NCBI RefSeq assembly: GCF_000153125.2
Contig: NZ_CM002299.1
Location: forward strand, 3,112,928-3,176,927
Direction: 5' to 3'
Source of the DNA: Congregibacter litoralis KT71
Lineage (GTDB): Bacteria; Pseudomonadota; Gammaproteobacteria; Pseudomonadales; Halieaceae
DNA length: 64,000 nucleotides
The notes beneath the pieces were generated by a model. It was not told where the DNA came from. It saw only the letters and a program-made list of their open reading frames with translations, and did not search any database. The translations under genes were made by a program, and so were the position numbers. Of the stretch, positions 38,804 to 46,923 are shown in pieces (the stretch's first letter is position 1; each line of letters opens with the position of its first letter).

Positions 38804-39394
38804 TCACAGCTTCAGCGAGTCAAACTCCGTAAGTCGCACTAACAGTTCGTTCAGCGGTAGCTCCGCCTGCTCCCGGGTATCTGCTTCGGCGAGGCTGTCT
38901 ATAGACGCCACGATAGCAATCCAGCAACGCATATGACGCGTGCTCAGTTGCGCCGCTATGTTGATGAGATCCCGCGCCAAAGGCAGGGTGGAAATTGCAA
39001 CGCGCTTCAGGGATACCAGGGTTTCGACATCGAGCTCCGCATCGCTAAGCAATTCCATCAACTGGTGAACGATCAGCGGCTGTGATTCAAGATCACTTGT
39101 GGAAGCGGGCTCCGCGTCTGGTGCCAGAAACGCCAAATTCAGGTGTGACAGAAAATCGCGAAGGACGCTGCGCAGACTAAGCCACTGTTCGCGACGATGG
39201 TAGTAGTCGCGCAGCTGCTGCACAAAAGTGAACAGACCCACCAGAAAAAACCCTTCCAGGCAAAAGCCGATGAGCTCCGGAAGCAGGTTCTCCCGAAAAG
39301 AAGCGTCGTCCGCCTGGGAGACGAAGAGTGCGTAGAGTCCCAGCCCCCCTACCCCGAAAACCACCAGGGGCAGCATGAAAAGCCAGCGGTTCAC
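38804..39394 (-). CDS. uncharacterised two-helix membrane protein, coupled pair
   Basis: A 196-residue protein with two N-terminal hydrophobic segments (about 5-25 and 42-62) and a soluble helical region that includes RREQWLSLRSVLRDFLSHLN. Its start overlaps the stop of the upstream gene in ATGA. I do not recognise the family. The architecture, a membrane hairpin plus a cytoplasmic helical domain, is common among small effectors and sensors. No function is claimed. Confidence 0.7.
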   Translation of the reverse strand: MNRWLFMLPLVVFGVGGLGLYALFVSQADDASFRENLLPELIGFCLEGFFLVGLFTFVQQLRDYYHRREQWLSLRSVLRDFLSHLNLAFLAPDAEPASTSDLESQPLIVHQLMELLSDAELDVETLVSLKRVAISTLPLARDLINIAAQLSTRHMRCWIAIVASIDSLAEADTREQAELPLNELLVRLTEFDSLKL

Positions 39395-39936
39395 TTGTCG
39401 ACCTCGGCATCGTCAGCAAGTGCTTCAACAACCCTCGAGATTTTGCGGGCTTCCTTTGGCGTGAGATCTGCGGGTATTCCGTGCAGGTAGACCACGCGAT
39501 CCTTGTTCAGAGGGATTGGGATGACGTCCGGCCGTTGCCCGGGAGCACTGAGGCGCACCGTTTCCAGGGCACGTTCCTCGCGTGTTTTGGTCGATTGTTT
39601 GTCCCGTGGCGATGCTGCCTGCGGCACGGCTTTAGAAACAAAGCTGTCTGGTGCTTCCACGAAACGGAAATAGTCGTCGAGGGCCCCTTGCAGGCGCTCC
39701 GCATATAGCTCGACCACCTCTCTGCGCAGGCCATCTCCCTGGATATTGAGCAATCGGGACTTGAGCGCATCGATACTTAGCTGTCGGAGGTCCGCTGCCT
39801 CGCCTTCGGTCAGCTCGGCAAACAACACGCGCGCCGCCGCACGACGGCTCCTGGCCAGGGCCGGCGCCATGCGTCCGGCGAGAGTGGCTTCCCTCAGGAA
39901 TGCTAACAAGCCTTCGCTCGAATAATCCTTGTGCAT
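39391..39936 (-). CDS. uncharacterised soluble protein, coupled pair
   Basis: A 181-residue protein with an N-terminal helical domain (1-95), a charged linker and a short C-terminal part containing PIPLNKDRVVYLHGIPADLT then PKEARKISRVVEALA, which could be a small DNA- or protein-binding element. It is the first gene of a two-gene unit (ATGA overlap with the membrane protein). I do not recognise the family. It lies in the accessory region next to the second CPBP copy. Confidence 0.7.
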   Translation of the reverse strand: MHKDYSSEGLLAFLREATLAGRMAPALARSRRAAARVLFAELTEGEAADLRQLSIDALKSRLLNIQGDGLRREVVELYAERLQGALDDYFRFVEAPDSFVSKAVPQAASPRDKQSTKTREERALETVRLSAPGQRPDVIPIPLNKDRVVYLHGIPADLTPKEARKISRVVEALADDAEVDK

Positions 39937-40111
39937 GGGTAACTCGCCCCTGTTGGTAGGTATAGACCATATCAGGAAGCACGGACAGTAGCTGCTTTAG
40001 CGCCCTTTCCATACGCTTTAGCCGCGTGGCTTTCGGGAGTTTGTGGTCATCGGTTTAGTAGAGTTTCGTCACGTTGATTCCCAAAGCGCGCCAGAATTCG
40101 ATCGGCCCGAC

Positions 40112-40964
40112 TCAGGCATCGCCTCGGCGCATTTAAGGTTCAGTCCATCCTAAAGCGCTATCCAGCATCAAACTGCTGAAATAAGGTTGCGCGCTATCCA
40201 GCAACAGCAACTCACGTTCACAGGAACCACTGATGCAGCCTCAACCGCTCGAAGAACCAACGTTATCCCACTTGGCCGACAAAAAACGAATCGTGCTCGA
40301 AGTACTCGTTGTCCTTGGCGTCATGCTGTTGGTAAAGGACGTTGCGGATCGCTTCAACACCATTGGCGCAGGATCGATTGCCATGTGGTGCGGCATATTT
40401 GTTGCCGCCTACTTTATGAACAAACAGGGCGTCAGCTGGAAAGACCGGGGCCTGACCCTACCCTCCGGCTCGATGAACTGGGTGAAGGCTCTGGGCCTGG
40501 CACTGCTAACCGTTGTAGCCGTACTTCTGTTAATGGCGCTGGTTGTGCCGCTCGTTTCAGCGCTGCTCGGTGCTCATGTTCCCGAGAGTTCCACCGACCG
40601 ATTCGAATTCTTCCTGGGTCAACCGCTTGTGTTCGTCGCCTATATGCTTGTGGTCATCTGGATTGGCGCGGCAGTGGGTGAAGAACTGCTCATGCGCGGG
40701 TTTCTGCTGAACAGCCTGATTGAGCTCTTTGGTGATCACAAGAAAGGCATTAGCGCCGCGGTAGCATTGCACGCGCTAATCTTCGGGATGCTGCATATCT
40801 CCCAGGGGGTCCCCGGCATCATTGGCACCGCAGGCGTCGCAGTGATATTTGCAGTGGTCTATTTACTTAATGGAAAAAAGTTGTTTCCACTGATCATTGC
40901 GCACGGCTTGGTCAACTCGATCAGCATTACTGCGTACTACCTGAGTGACGGAAAAATCACTTGA
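40112..40964 (+). repeat. direct repeat copy B: CPBP gene plus upstream DNA
   Basis: This is the second copy of the 855-base segment at 26721-27575, 13.4 kb away in the same orientation. It includes the two GCGCTATCCAGCA elements (40155-40205 region). Homology stops at the CPBP stop codon. Confidence 0.9.
40233..40964 (+). CDS. CPBP-family intramembrane protease, copy 2
   Basis: A 243-residue paralogue of the protein at 26844, with 224 of 243 residues identical. The motifs GEELLMRGFLLN, GMLHISQG and IIAHGLVNS are intact, so both copies should be active. Most changes are conservative, except near residues 12-13 (FI to SH). It is followed 22 bases later by an unknown gene that is absent after copy 1. 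Confidence 0.88.
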   Translation: MQPQPLEEPTLSHLADKKRIVLEVLVVLGVMLLVKDVADRFNTIGAGSIAMWCGIFVAAYFMNKQGVSWKDRGLTLPSGSMNWVKALGLALLTVVAVLLLMALVVPLVSALLGAHVPESSTDRFEFFLGQPLVFVAYMLVVIWIGAAVGEELLMRGFLLNSLIELFGDHKKGISAAVALHALIFGMLHISQGVPGIIGTAGVAVIFAVVYLLNGKKLFPLIIAHGLVNSISITAYYLSDGKIT

Positions 40965-40986
40965 TTGAGTAATTAGCTTTGACCGG

Positions 40987-41559
40987 TTGCATGCACAGCT
41001 ATTACCCGACGATGAGGCGGCGGCTATCGGGGACACACTATCCATCGCCCGGGCTGGCTTTGATGCACTTTTAAGCTGCTCCGAAGAGCCTGGCGCCTCT
41101 GAAAAGGTCAACGACGGTATCATCGCAATCCGTGGAACGCGCGGTGTTCGAATACGCGCCGCAGCGATCACGGAGCTGACAACAAATCCTGCCTTTTTGT
41201 CAGAGCAGTCGGACCAGCTTCGAAAGCGGCTCTCAGAACTGCGCTTCTATCAGCAGTTGGCAGTAGCTACCTCCAACCGGTTTGAACCCGTCATTGCGGA
41301 GATTTGGCCGAGTGGATCGCCAATACTCTCAATACAGCCGATGGAGAGGTTTAAGGCTAAATGGTTCGGAATTGAGTGCGAGGTCCCTCGGTATGCTTTG
41401 GAGCTTGATGCCAGCATTCAGGAGGCTTGCACCGATAGAGGCCTTTTGAAGTGGTTTCACACTTGGGAGAACTGGCAATCGAACGTTCTGCTGTTAAACG
41501 AAAAATTGCGAGTCGAGTACCAAACAACGCTTGAAGTCTTGCAGAGGCAAGGCAGGTAG
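40987..41559 (+). CDS. uncharacterised protein, possible TTG start
   Basis: A 190-residue soluble, mainly helical protein I do not recognise. The only available start in the frame is the TTG at 40987, because a TGA lies seven codons upstream. There is no clear ribosome binding site, so its 5' end may have been lost when the CPBP segment was inserted. It contains FYQQLAVATSNRFEPVIAEI and WFHTWENWQSNVLLLNEKLR. No motif points to a function. Confidence 0.5.
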   Translation: MHAQLLPDDEAAAIGDTLSIARAGFDALLSCSEEPGASEKVNDGIIAIRGTRGVRIRAAAITELTTNPAFLSEQSDQLRKRLSELRFYQQLAVATSNRFEPVIAEIWPSGSPILSIQPMERFKAKWFGIECEVPRYALELDASIQEACTDRGLLKWFHTWENWQSNVLLLNEKLRVEYQTTLEVLQRQGR

Positions 41560-41668
41560 TCGCATGCCAGTCGGTGCGTGCTCTATCCCTGATGTCTTTC
41601 GAAAACGTCGCTGAACGGAAGTTTAAGCTGCATACTCAGGATTGTTTAAGCAAATAAGGAGAAGCGCG

Positions 41669-41903
41669 ATGACGGGTTCTTGTATCTGTGGAGGCGTTGG
41701 CGACAACACATTTCGATCTGAATGATGACTTCAAAGCGTCCAATCCGACGGTCGATCAGATTGGGGTTAATATGAAACTCTTCGAATCCTCTGATTTAAA
41801 GGGTGTGGAAGTGCGTTATCCCGACGGGATGAATTGGTCGGGCAAAGGACCGTTCAGCTATCGGCGCAGCGCAATGGTGATTGAAGAGACAAACCCTTGG
41901 TAG
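41669..41903 (+). pseudogene. GFA-family (formaldehyde-activating-like) gene remnant
   Basis: AAGGAG precedes the ATG at 41669, which reads MTGSCICGGVGDNTF, the zinc-binding CxCG start of GFA/CENP-V-type proteins, and hits a stop at once. In another frame (to 41903) the C-terminal part of the same family follows: VDQIGVNMKLFESSDLKGVE then VRYPDGMNW. The middle, with the other zinc cysteines, is missing. It is an inactivated gene with an internal deletion and a frameshift. Confidence 0.65.
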
Positions 41904-41932
41904 TGACGCTCTGCTAAACACGTTACGCAGAC

Positions 41933-42271
41933 TCAGGATTGCTCCTCTAGCCACAGCAAGGTATCCAGATAACTGGCCAGATGCTCCAGATACTCCGGCG
42001 CTCGCTCATCGAGGACGACCAGCGCCTTTACCACCAGGCCCTGGGAATTCAAGGGTCCCGCCGCTTCCGGCAATGTCGCCATGGCTTGGGCGATACGCGC
42101 CTCAACGCCGCGCTTCCAGACACGCTGGCGAACGACATCGAGAGCCCTGAGCTCTGTCCGTTGACCCAAGAGCGCCCTCAATGCGCCGAGGGATTCCACG
42201 GTTTGGTCCCGCGTCAGTTCACACACGCTCCCCCCTTCTTCAGGCACCTCGCGTTCCGCTACCTCAGGCAT
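41933..42271 (-). CDS. DUF2894-like protein, last gene of motor-like operon
   Basis: A 112-residue protein. Its C-terminal half, AGPLNSQGLVVKALVVLDER then APEYLEHLASYLDTLLWLEE, matches DUF2894, which I recall beside DUF3348 and OmpA-type genes in pseudomonads. The ATG at 42271 overlaps the end of the ZorB-like gene by eight bases. The longer frame upstream lies inside that gene. It is soluble and has no known function. Confidence 0.75.
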   Translation of the reverse strand: MPEVAEREVPEEGGSVCELTRDQTVESLGALRALLGQRTELRALDVVRQRVWKRGVEARIAQAMATLPEAAGPLNSQGLVVKALVVLDERAPEYLEHLASYLDTLLWLEEQS

Positions 42272-42914
42272 CGGGCAGGGGTGCCTCTGTTGACGTGGAG
42301 CGAGGCACCGGCGCCATCTCAACCCGCCGATTGAGGGCACGACCAGACTCATCACGGTTTGGCGCTACAGGCTGCTGGTCCCCAAAGGCCGCGGCGAACA
42401 CCCGGTCAGCGGGCAAGCCGGCAGCGACCAACTCCCGTGTCACGGTCAGGGCGCGCTGAGCTGACAGCTCCCAGTTGTCTTTAAAGCTAAGATTGCCCGC
42501 CTGGATCGGCAGATCATCGGTAAACCCGCTGATCATTAATAACTGATCATTTTCCTTAAGGAATACGTTCAGAGGATCAGCAAGGGTGGCGAGCAATTCC
42601 CGACCTTCATCCTGCAATCGATCGGAGTTCAGGGCAAACAGCACACTGCCGCTTATTCCAATGCGACCGTCGTTGATGGTGATGCGTCCACTTGCCAAGG
42701 GCCCCGCCAGAGCCTCCTCAAGTACCTGCCGCCGCGCCTGCGCCTGCTCACGCTCTGCCTCCGCCAGCTCCAGGTCCTTCGCCAGCTCTAATTGAAACCC
42801 CAGGGTCCAGATCAGGATAAGGACAAACACGCCAACGAGGCCCGTCATCAAGTCCCCGAAAATCGCCCAGATGGGAGGACCGTCGTTCAGACCATCATCG
42901 AGAAGTTCTTTCAT
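42264..42914 (-). CDS. MotB/ZorB-like OmpA-domain protein
   Basis: A 216-residue protein with one N-terminal transmembrane helix (about 16-40) carrying Asp21 in IFGDLMTGLVGVF, the position of the proton-binding Asp of MotB and ZorB. A short helical linker (45-70) leads to a C-terminal OmpA-like peptidoglycan-binding domain: ISGFTDDLPI, WELSAQRALTVTRELVAAGL, and GRALNRRVEM. It would be the peptidoglycan-anchored half of an ion-driven motor with the protein encoded just upstream (ATGA overlap). Confidence 0.88.
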   Translation of the reverse strand: MKELLDDGLNDGPPIWAIFGDLMTGLVGVFVLILIWTLGFQLELAKDLELAEAEREQAQARRQVLEEALAGPLASGRITINDGRIGISGSVLFALNSDRLQDEGRELLATLADPLNVFLKENDQLLMISGFTDDLPIQAGNLSFKDNWELSAQRALTVTRELVAAGLPADRVFAAAFGDQQPVAPNRDESGRALNRRVEMAPVPRSTSTEAPLPDA

Positions 42915-44887
42915 GATGGCTCCGCTTCGACCTGCGGCTTGGAAATCACCGATTCGAGGCGCTCGAGTATGGCTTGCTGGGTCAGCAGATTGTGGTCGAT
43001 GATTTCCCGCGCCTGATCCACGTAGTAGCCCATCTGCTCATCACTGCGCGAAGCAGACGTCGTCAAGGCCTCGGTAATCGCCTTTAGCGATGTATCAACG
43101 GTTTCGCTGCTTGCTTTAAAAGCAGCAACAGAATCCGCAAAGCCGCCGCTCAAGGCCGCCAGGTCGCTGGCAGTGCTGGCGATCTGCTGTCCCGACGCAC
43201 CCAGGTGCTCACTCAGACTACCGGCAAACTGATCCAGCACCTCAGCATTGCGGGCCAGCAACTGCTCCAACTCCATGCCGAGCTTGCTCGACAACTGCCG
43301 CCACTGCTCCTCGTTGCTCTCCAGAGTCGACGCCATCTGCTGGAAGAGACTTTCAGACACGTCGGCAAGCTGCTGCGCGCTCTGAGTCATCAGTCGGTCC
43401 AGATTGTCAGCGGTGGCGCCAGACTGTTGCTCAACATGTTTCTGGAATGCTGCGGTTGTTGTTTTTAGTAGGCCCTGCTGCTCTTCATCACGCTGCTTCA
43501 GGCTCTCGATGAGTGCCCTCTGCTCCTGCAACAAGGTCGATCGCTCTTCCATAAGCAAGGTATCGCGCTCAAGGGACCGATCGCTATGGCTCTGGAGCGT
43601 ATCCAGCAAATCAGTACCCATGCGGGTCGACGCCTGTGCAGCGGACTCCATGGAAGCGACAGATTGATGAATACTGCTGCTCATTCCCTCAAGCCTCTCG
43701 CCAAGGGACTCCTGCAGCCGCACGATCTGGGCGCCGCTGTTTTCGAGGCGCTCACGCTCCAGCGACTGAATCTCACCCAGCTGATTGCCAAGCTCTGCAA
43801 CCAGGGTGTCCACGCGCTCACCCATTGTGTTCAGCCAGTCCGCTTCGGCGACGCGACGCGTTTCCAGTTCCTCTGTCTGCCGCGCCTGGAAAGCGCTTTG
43901 GCGCTCCTCTTCCACCTGTCGGCGCGCTGCCGCCTCGCTAACAAGCTGCTCCGAGGCCTGCTCCAGCAGCTGGCCCACAAATGGGCGCAGCGTTTCCGCA
44001 GTCTCTTTGCCGGTGCTCGCCAGACTGTTCTTAACCTCGGTGGAAAGCGTTGCCGTCAACGCTTGGAAATCCGTGCGCACCGCCGTTTCGAACTCGCGCT
44101 GCTGGGTCACAAGCTGCTCACTGGAGCGCTCGCTCCAGGTCGACAGTTGCTCTCCGAGCTGGCCCAACTGCTCTCCCAATGCCGCAAGACTGGCCACCGC
44201 ATCGGGTAGAGCGCCGGCCTGCTGCTGCAATGCGCTATAGGTTTGCCTGCGTTGATGATGAAGAGAATGATCCCGGAAAAATTCATCCCGACATTGATCC
44301 AACACTTTGGATAGCTGGAGTCTTTCGCGCTGGCTGAGGGTAGCAATGAGACCCAGCATGGCGGAGGCCGCGACACCGGCCACGGATGTCCCGAAAGCCA
44401 TCCCCAGACCCTCGATAGGTGCGGCCAGGCCCTGCCGAATGGCCGTCAGTTCTGTACCACCCTCGAGGGCAAGGGCAGCGCCCCCCAGGGTAGCGACCAT
44501 GCCCACGAAAGTACCCATGAGGCCCAGCATCACCAGCAGCCCGACAAGATAGGGTGTCAGCATAGGCGCCGGGAGACCCTGAAACTGACCCACGATGCGC
44601 TGATGAACGGCATGGCGTAAGGCCTCGGGCACCGAGGAAAGCCACGCATCCAGTGTTGGAGCATCAGCAGATGATGACCGCGCTGTATCAAGGGCCCCCA
44701 GGGCCAGGCGAAGCCCCCCCGTTTGACGCTGGTAGCGCCATAGCTCCGTCGCACCAACACTGTAGGCCGTGACGATGAGTAGCATGACGAGGAGGGTCAT
44801 CCTGTCATCGGCAGCCACCAGTCTCGTCATGAGAATAATGAGGGCCATGCCCGTGACAAAGGCGGCGTAGGAAAGAACTCGAGTCAT
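42911..44887 (-). CDS. MotA/ExbB/ZorA-like channel protein with long helical tail (DUF802 type)
   Basis: A 658-residue protein. Four membrane segments at about 5-25, 31-47, 112-140 and 160-184 include GLLVMLGLMGTFVGMVATLG and GMAFGTSVAGVAASAMLGLI, the paired helices of the MotA/TolQ/ExbB fold. Residues about 190-640 are one long, Gln/Glu/Ser-rich helical and probably coiled-coil tail, resembling ZorA of Zorya defence systems. I recall homologues in pseudomonads named DUF802. With the ZorB-like partner it should form a proton- or sodium-driven rotary unit in the inner membrane. No ZorC, ZorD or ZorE gene is present, so calling it Zorya would be wrong. Confidence 0.85.
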   Translation of the reverse strand: MTRVLSYAAFVTGMALIILMTRLVAADDRMTLLVMLLIVTAYSVGATELWRYQRQTGGLRLALGALDTARSSSADAPTLDAWLSSVPEALRHAVHQRIVGQFQGLPAPMLTPYLVGLLVMLGLMGTFVGMVATLGGAALALEGGTELTAIRQGLAAPIEGLGMAFGTSVAGVAASAMLGLIATLSQRERLQLSKVLDQCRDEFFRDHSLHHQRRQTYSALQQQAGALPDAVASLAALGEQLGQLGEQLSTWSERSSEQLVTQQREFETAVRTDFQALTATLSTEVKNSLASTGKETAETLRPFVGQLLEQASEQLVSEAAARRQVEEERQSAFQARQTEELETRRVAEADWLNTMGERVDTLVAELGNQLGEIQSLERERLENSGAQIVRLQESLGERLEGMSSSIHQSVASMESAAQASTRMGTDLLDTLQSHSDRSLERDTLLMEERSTLLQEQRALIESLKQRDEEQQGLLKTTTAAFQKHVEQQSGATADNLDRLMTQSAQQLADVSESLFQQMASTLESNEEQWRQLSSKLGMELEQLLARNAEVLDQFAGSLSEHLGASGQQIASTASDLAALSGGFADSVAAFKASSETVDTSLKAITEALTTSASRSDEQMGYYVDQAREIIDHNLLTQQAILERLESVISKPQVEAEPS

Positions 44888-45666
44888 GAATGTTTCTCTA
44901 GGGAATCGTTAGGAGACAGCAAGGACAACATCCCGTCGAGGGGCTGAAGCCTGAGTGTCAATTCTGCATGGAGCAGCTGTTTTACTTCGTCATGAAAGCG
45001 CGCCAACCAGCCGTCCTCACGGAGCCAGGACGCTGGTTCCTTAGCGACCCAATCCTGCTGATGCTGGTGGAGGCGCAAGTATTCGAAGCGCTGCGCTACC
45101 AGCCCGGGCAGAGTCGCAAAACACTGGCGCGTGTACTTTACGAATATAGGCCCCATGGCGATTTCCAGGGCAGCGACCTGTGCCAGGGCGTCGCTTTGAG
45201 AGCGCATCCGCTCTAACAGAACCTTTCGCAGCTGTGCAACACGCCGCTCAAGCTCACTTTGGTGGAGGCTGTAAAAGCGCTCGTAGCGGGCGATGGTCTC
45301 CGCTGCGCTCACGTTTTCAGCGCTCACCGTCGGTAGAGGAAAGACATTTCGTCCTGCGAGCGATAGCTCATCCTCGTCTGTGGCAAAACTTGCATCAATG
45401 GAGCCACGCATTGCCGCCCGGTGCTGATCAAAAACCGAGTCAACCCCTTCGGCGCTCTCGACCTGTTGGCTTGTGCTGACCCGGTCAAGTTTGGAGAAAA
45501 AATCGGACAGGGTGATAGCGTCGGAAATATCGATCAGATCAGCCAATCGCGTGGCAAACACGCGTTTTCCGGGCTTCGAAGACGCCAAACCCAGGTCAGC
45601 CAGAAGACGCACCAGGGGCGCCTGACCTACAGCTGAGATAGTTGTCCTGGACATGTTTCTGAGCAC
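44884..45666 (-). CDS. DUF3348-like protein, first gene of motor-like operon
   Basis: A 260-residue soluble protein resembling DUF3348. The N-terminal LVRLLADLGLA is followed by RLADLIDISDAITLSDFFSK, a helical core and a C-terminus ending RLQPLDGMLSLL. Start: GTG at 45666, four codons before an ATG at 45654; neither has a strong ribosome binding site. The stop overlaps the ZorA-like start in ATGA. In other genomes it is tied to the same partners, so it is likely a cytoplasmic component that meets the helical tail. Function is unknown. Confidence 0.8.
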   Translation of the reverse strand: MLRNMSRTTISAVGQAPLVRLLADLGLASSKPGKRVFATRLADLIDISDAITLSDFFSKLDRVSTSQQVESAEGVDSVFDQHRAAMRGSIDASFATDEDELSLAGRNVFPLPTVSAENVSAAETIARYERFYSLHQSELERRVAQLRKVLLERMRSQSDALAQVAALEIAMGPIFVKYTRQCFATLPGLVAQRFEYLRLHQHQQDWVAKEPASWLREDGWLARFHDEVKQLLHAELTLRLQPLDGMLSLLSPNDSLEKHS

Positions 45667-45966
45667 GACGCCTCATGAAGCGAACGCACAAGGCCCGCCA
45701 ACAAGCAATTTACAGAGTAACCGTCAGCGAATACTGATCGGCCGGGGCAATCGACGACAGGGCAAACGGATCGACATCCGAGTGAGCCTGTCGCGAGAGG
45801 CGCGCAGGGTAGCGCATATTCGAGACGGTTTTAAGGGGCTATCAATGGCCCCTCGAACGCTGAGCACATTCCTTCAGATTTCAGCCCACGGCGGGGGTGG
45901 CCGGGAATCCAGATCTGCGAAGCATTCGCCACGCATAGCCACCAAAAAGCCTTTTCCGGAGCCAGG
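45667..45966. promoter_or_regulatory. intergenic region upstream of motor-like operon
   Basis: About 300 bases between the fructokinase stop and the DUF3348 start. It must hold the promoter of the four-gene operon and the end of the sucrose operon. The only clear structure is a hairpin AGGGGC/GCCCCT near 45835-45857 without a T run. Open frames across it look like shadows. Confidence 0.5.
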
Positions 45967-46923
45967 CTAACGGCGACTGGCGTCGATAAAGCGCGACAGC
46001 TCTGACCTTGTGGGCGGCGAACAGCCGGCTCGGGAAACATTAATTGCTGCGGCGGCACAGGCGAGATCCAGAGCCTCAGCCAGGGTCTCCGCATCGCTCG
46101 CCCCCTTTGATGGCTCGAATGCTCCGGTGCGATAGAGACTGGCAAGAAAGGCTGAGTGGAAGGTATCCCCCGCCCCCACGGTATCTTCCAGCCTGGTAAC
46201 GGGGTAAGCACGTTTTTCAATAGCGCCCGCCTCTCCCGGAGCGCCATACAGAACGGCACCGCCGCCACCCTCGGTCAGGACCAAAAGACCATCGTCCATT
46301 TCCTCATGAAGCTGAACCGCCGCTTCACGAATAGTGCCCCCCAGTTCAAAAGCTTCGATATCCTCGTCACTTGCTTTAACGACGTCTGCAACGGCCATCA
46401 GGCTGCGAACGCCATCCAGATACTTTTTTTGGTCCAGACTACCGCGTAAACGAATATTGATATCGATACTGATGAACACACCACGTTCTTTCATCAACGT
46501 AAACAGGGCATTGATCTTGGGTAGCTGGCTCGGAGTGATCGCAAGGGACCCTGTGTGAAACACGCGTAGATCCCCTGGCAAGTGCTCAACAACTTCTTCG
46601 AGGCTCGTGTCCTTATCGGCGATTCCCTCACGATAGAGCCTGTAGGAAGGCTGCCCCTGATCATTGACGGTCACCAATGCCAGGGAGGTGGGGCACAGTG
46701 ACCTGCGCTGGGACGGCACCACGACGCCCTCTCGCAGGAGAGAATCGCAAAGCTCCTCCCCAAAACGGTCATCCGAAAGCGAAGAAAGATAGCTGACAGG
46801 GATCTCCTGCCTGGCAAGGCCAATGGCGACGTTGTAAGGCGACCCCCCGAGATGCGGCCGATAAGCTCCGTCCTCACCGACAATGAGATCGATTAAGGCC
46901 TCCCCTAGAACAGCGACGCTCAC
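45967..46923 (-). CDS. fructokinase, PfkB family
   Basis: A 318-residue PfkB-type sugar kinase. The N-terminal LGEALIDLI and GGSPYNVAIGLA are the first signature. DTVGAGDTFHSAF at 247-259 is the second, with catalytic Asp253. Position in the operon, after sucrose phosphorylase and a sugar symporter, points to fructose as the substrate, giving fructose-6-phosphate from ATP. It overlaps the symporter gene by four bases. Confidence 0.92.
   Translation of the reverse strand: MSVAVLGEALIDLIVGEDGAYRPHLGGSPYNVAIGLARQEIPVSYLSSLSDDRFGEELCDSLLREGVVVPSQRRSLCPTSLALVTVNDQGQPSYRLYREGIADKDTSLEEVVEHLPGDLRVFHTGSLAITPSQLPKINALFTLMKERGVFISIDINIRLRGSLDQKKYLDGVRSLMAVADVVKASDEDIEAFELGGTIREAAVQLHEEMDDGLLVLTEGGGGAVLYGAPGEAGAIEKRAYPVTRLEDTVGAGDTFHSAFLASLYRTGAFEPSKGASDAETLAEALDLACAAAAINVSRAGCSPPTRSELSRFIDASRR

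Noticed and set aside
41933..45666. Calling the operon a Zorya defence system
   Set aside because: ZorA- and ZorB-like parts are present, but no ZorC, ZorD or ZorE gene is found, and DUF3348/DUF2894 are not known Zorya parts.
45653..45970. A 105-codon plus-strand open frame between the fructokinase and DUF3348 genes
   Set aside because: Low-quality sequence with no ribosome binding site or motif, overlapping genes on the other strand at both ends.
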